Shown here: piece by piece, positions 5,571 through 6,563 of the stretch | Position numbering within the stretch: the first letter of the stretch is position 1 | How the letters are laid out: each line of letters begins with the position of its first letter | Origin: Methanothrix sp. | Lineage (GTDB): Archaea; Halobacteriota; Methanosarcinia; Methanotrichales; Methanotrichaceae | Length of the DNA stretch: 6,563 bases | Direction: 5' to 3' | Assembly: GCA_028679775.1 (NCBI GenBank) | Contig: JAJRAX010000166.1 | Location: 1 to 6,563 of the forward strand | Position numbers and translations under genes: made by a program | Notes under the pieces: generated by a model | Databases searched by the model: none | Told to the model about the DNA's origin: nothing | Seen by the model: the letters and a program-made list of their open reading frames with translations, nothing else

Positions 5571-6199
5571 GCGAGACGAGAAGTGCGAAAGCGGACGCAT
5601 ACGAGAATGAGGCGGAGACTGAGACCAAGAGCATCGTGCTGGTGGGCGTTGGCGGCCAGGGAATTTTGCTCGCAAGCGAGATTCTGGCTCAGGCCGCCAT
5701 GCTGGAGGGTTATGATGTCAAGACCAATGAGGTGCACGGCATGGCACAACGAGGCGGCTCGGTCATGGCTCAGATCCGCTATGGCAAAGATGTCAAGAGT
5801 CCTCTCGTTGCCAGGAATGGTGCTCATATTTTAGGTTCACTGGAGAAGGTGGAGGCACTGCGCTTCTCCGACTACATTCGGCCTGAGGGACTGGCTGTGG
5901 TAAGCACCCAGGCCATAATGCCTGTGACGGTCTCCACAAATGCTGCCAGCTATCCAACGGATGCTGACGCAGAAGACCGACTTCGCCGGGCGTTTCCAAG
6001 GCTGGTTTACATTGATGCGACCAGGATTGCAGCAGACCTTGGAGACATCCGAGCGGCAAATATCGTAATCCTCGGTGCAATCTCAAATGACCTTGATCTG
6101 CCACCTGCTGCATGGGAGAAGGCCATTTCGTTATCAGTTAAGGAGAAGTTTCTGGAGGCCAACCGGCGGGCATTTGCCGCAGGGAGGGATTACCGATGA
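5567..6199 (+). CDS. iorB: Indolepyruvate:ferredoxin oxidoreductase, beta subunit
   Basis: The 210-residue partner of IorA belongs to the pyruvate/ketoisovalerate oxidoreductase gamma-domain family. Signatures are SIVLVGVGGQGILLASEIL (22-40) and NEVHGMAQRGGSV (54-66). The start at 5567 is set by the ATGA overlap with iorA and by GGAGTGA at 5556-5562; the frame is open further upstream, but only inside iorA. The first 20 or so residues are charged and rich in Glu, Ala and Thr and precede the family domain, so they look like an added flexible tail. The heterodimer acts in the cytoplasm. The end overlaps the ligase gene, again by ATGA, so all three proteins are probably made in step. Confidence 0.94.
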   Translation: MSETRSAKADAYENEAETETKSIVLVGVGGQGILLASEILAQAAMLEGYDVKTNEVHGMAQRGGSVMAQIRYGKDVKSPLVARNGAHILGSLEKVEALRFSDYIRPEGLAVVSTQAIMPVTVSTNAASYPTDADAEDRLRRAFPRLVYIDATRIAADLGDIRAANIVILGAISNDLDLPPAAWEKAISLSVKEKFLEANRRAFAAGRDYR

Positions 6200-6563
6200 C
6201 CAAGAATGACAATTTTCACAATAAACCTATGGAGACTGCCTCACTAAAAGACATAAGAGATATGCAGTCCAGGCGACTACGCGCTATCGTCAAGCACGTT
6301 TACGACTCCAATGCCAGATATCGGCGGTTCTTTGAGCAGGCGGGTGTTATGCCGGAGGATATCCGCACTGTTGAGGACATAGTCAAGCTGCCCATGACCA
6401 ACAAGGACATTCTGCGAGAGAGCTACCCCCTAGGGCTTTCCTGCGTGCCCCGTCAGGAGGTAATCGAGATGCACATGTCCTCCGGTTCCACGGGAACTCC
6501 GGTGGTCATGCCTTACACGAGGGCAGATCTCGATCAGTGGGCTGAGTGCATGGCTCGATGCTA
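6196..6563 (+). CDS. Phenylacetate-CoA ligase-like protein, N-terminal part (3' partial)
   Basis: The first 122 residues of an adenylate-forming acyl-CoA ligase of the phenylacetate-CoA ligase (PaaK) group run off the window. The visible part shows the group's N-terminal pattern: R-x-x-x-I-V-K-H-V-Y (about 28-36), R-Y-R-R-F-F (41-46), D-I-V-K-L-P-M-T-N-K-D (61-71), then the phosphate-binding loop SSGSTGTP (95-102). The enzyme activates an arylacetate with ATP and CoA to aryl-acetyl-CoA, the same compound IorAB makes or uses. GGGAGG at 6182-6187 is eight bases before the ATG, and the ATGA overlap with iorB supports this start. The catalytic C-terminal lid is outside the window, so substrate range and intactness cannot be judged. 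Similar ligase-like genes beside iorAB are common in archaea, and their exact substrate is often unproven. Confidence 0.88.
   Translation, partial: MTKNDNFHNKPMETASLKDIRDMQSRRLRAIVKHVYDSNARYRRFFEQAGVMPEDIRTVEDIVKLPMTNKDILRESYPLGLSCVPRQEVIEMHMSSGSTGTPVVMPYTRADLDQWAECMARC

Noticed and set aside
1..6563. CRISPR arrays, tRNA or rRNA genes
   Set aside because: I saw no regularly spaced direct repeats, cloverleaf structures or rRNA-like stretches on either strand.

Overview
The window looks like a piece of an archaeal chromosome, most likely an acetate-using methanogen of the Methanothrix (Methanosaeta) type. The evidence is an MC1 chromosomal protein gene (an architectural protein known from Methanosarcinales and haloarchaea), archaeal promoter architecture (AT-rich TATA boxes followed by strong Shine-Dalgarno sites), an archaeal-type indolepyruvate:ferredoxin oxidoreductase operon, and moderate base composition. 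The genus is an inference; the archaeal assignment is well supported.

Layout. Positions 1-147 hold the 3' end of a TnpB-like gene (IS200/IS605-IS1341 group) and a bulged hairpin that looks like the element's right end. A TATA box and ribosome binding site then lead into a secreted protein with three repeats of a fibronectin-III-like, Cys-rich domain (242-1396, +). It converges on the MC1 gene (1475-1741, -), and a short hairpin plus T-run lies between them. Upstream of MC1, also on the minus strand, is a sodium:solute symporter of the SSS family (1944-3371). A 30-residue single-span membrane peptide gene (3364-3456) lies directly in front of it and overlaps it by 8 nt.

A 362-nt divergent intergenic region (3457-3818) separates this pair from a plus-strand operon: iorA (3819-5570, TTG start), iorB (5567-6199) and the start of a phenylacetate-CoA ligase-like gene (6196 to the window edge). 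Both junctions in this operon are ATGA stop/start overlaps. The intergenic region carries candidate TATA boxes for both directions, a 28-bp dyad and a 12-bp perfect palindrome.

How the genes may work together. IorA and IorB form the thiamine-diphosphate/iron-sulfur enzyme that interconverts aryl-pyruvates and aryl-acetyl-CoA with ferredoxin. The ligase would make or use the matching aryl-acetyl-CoA. Together they could degrade aromatic amino acids or, in the reverse direction, salvage arylacetates for aromatic amino acid synthesis. The divergently transcribed symporter may import an organic acid, either acetate or an arylacetate; this link is inferred from position only.
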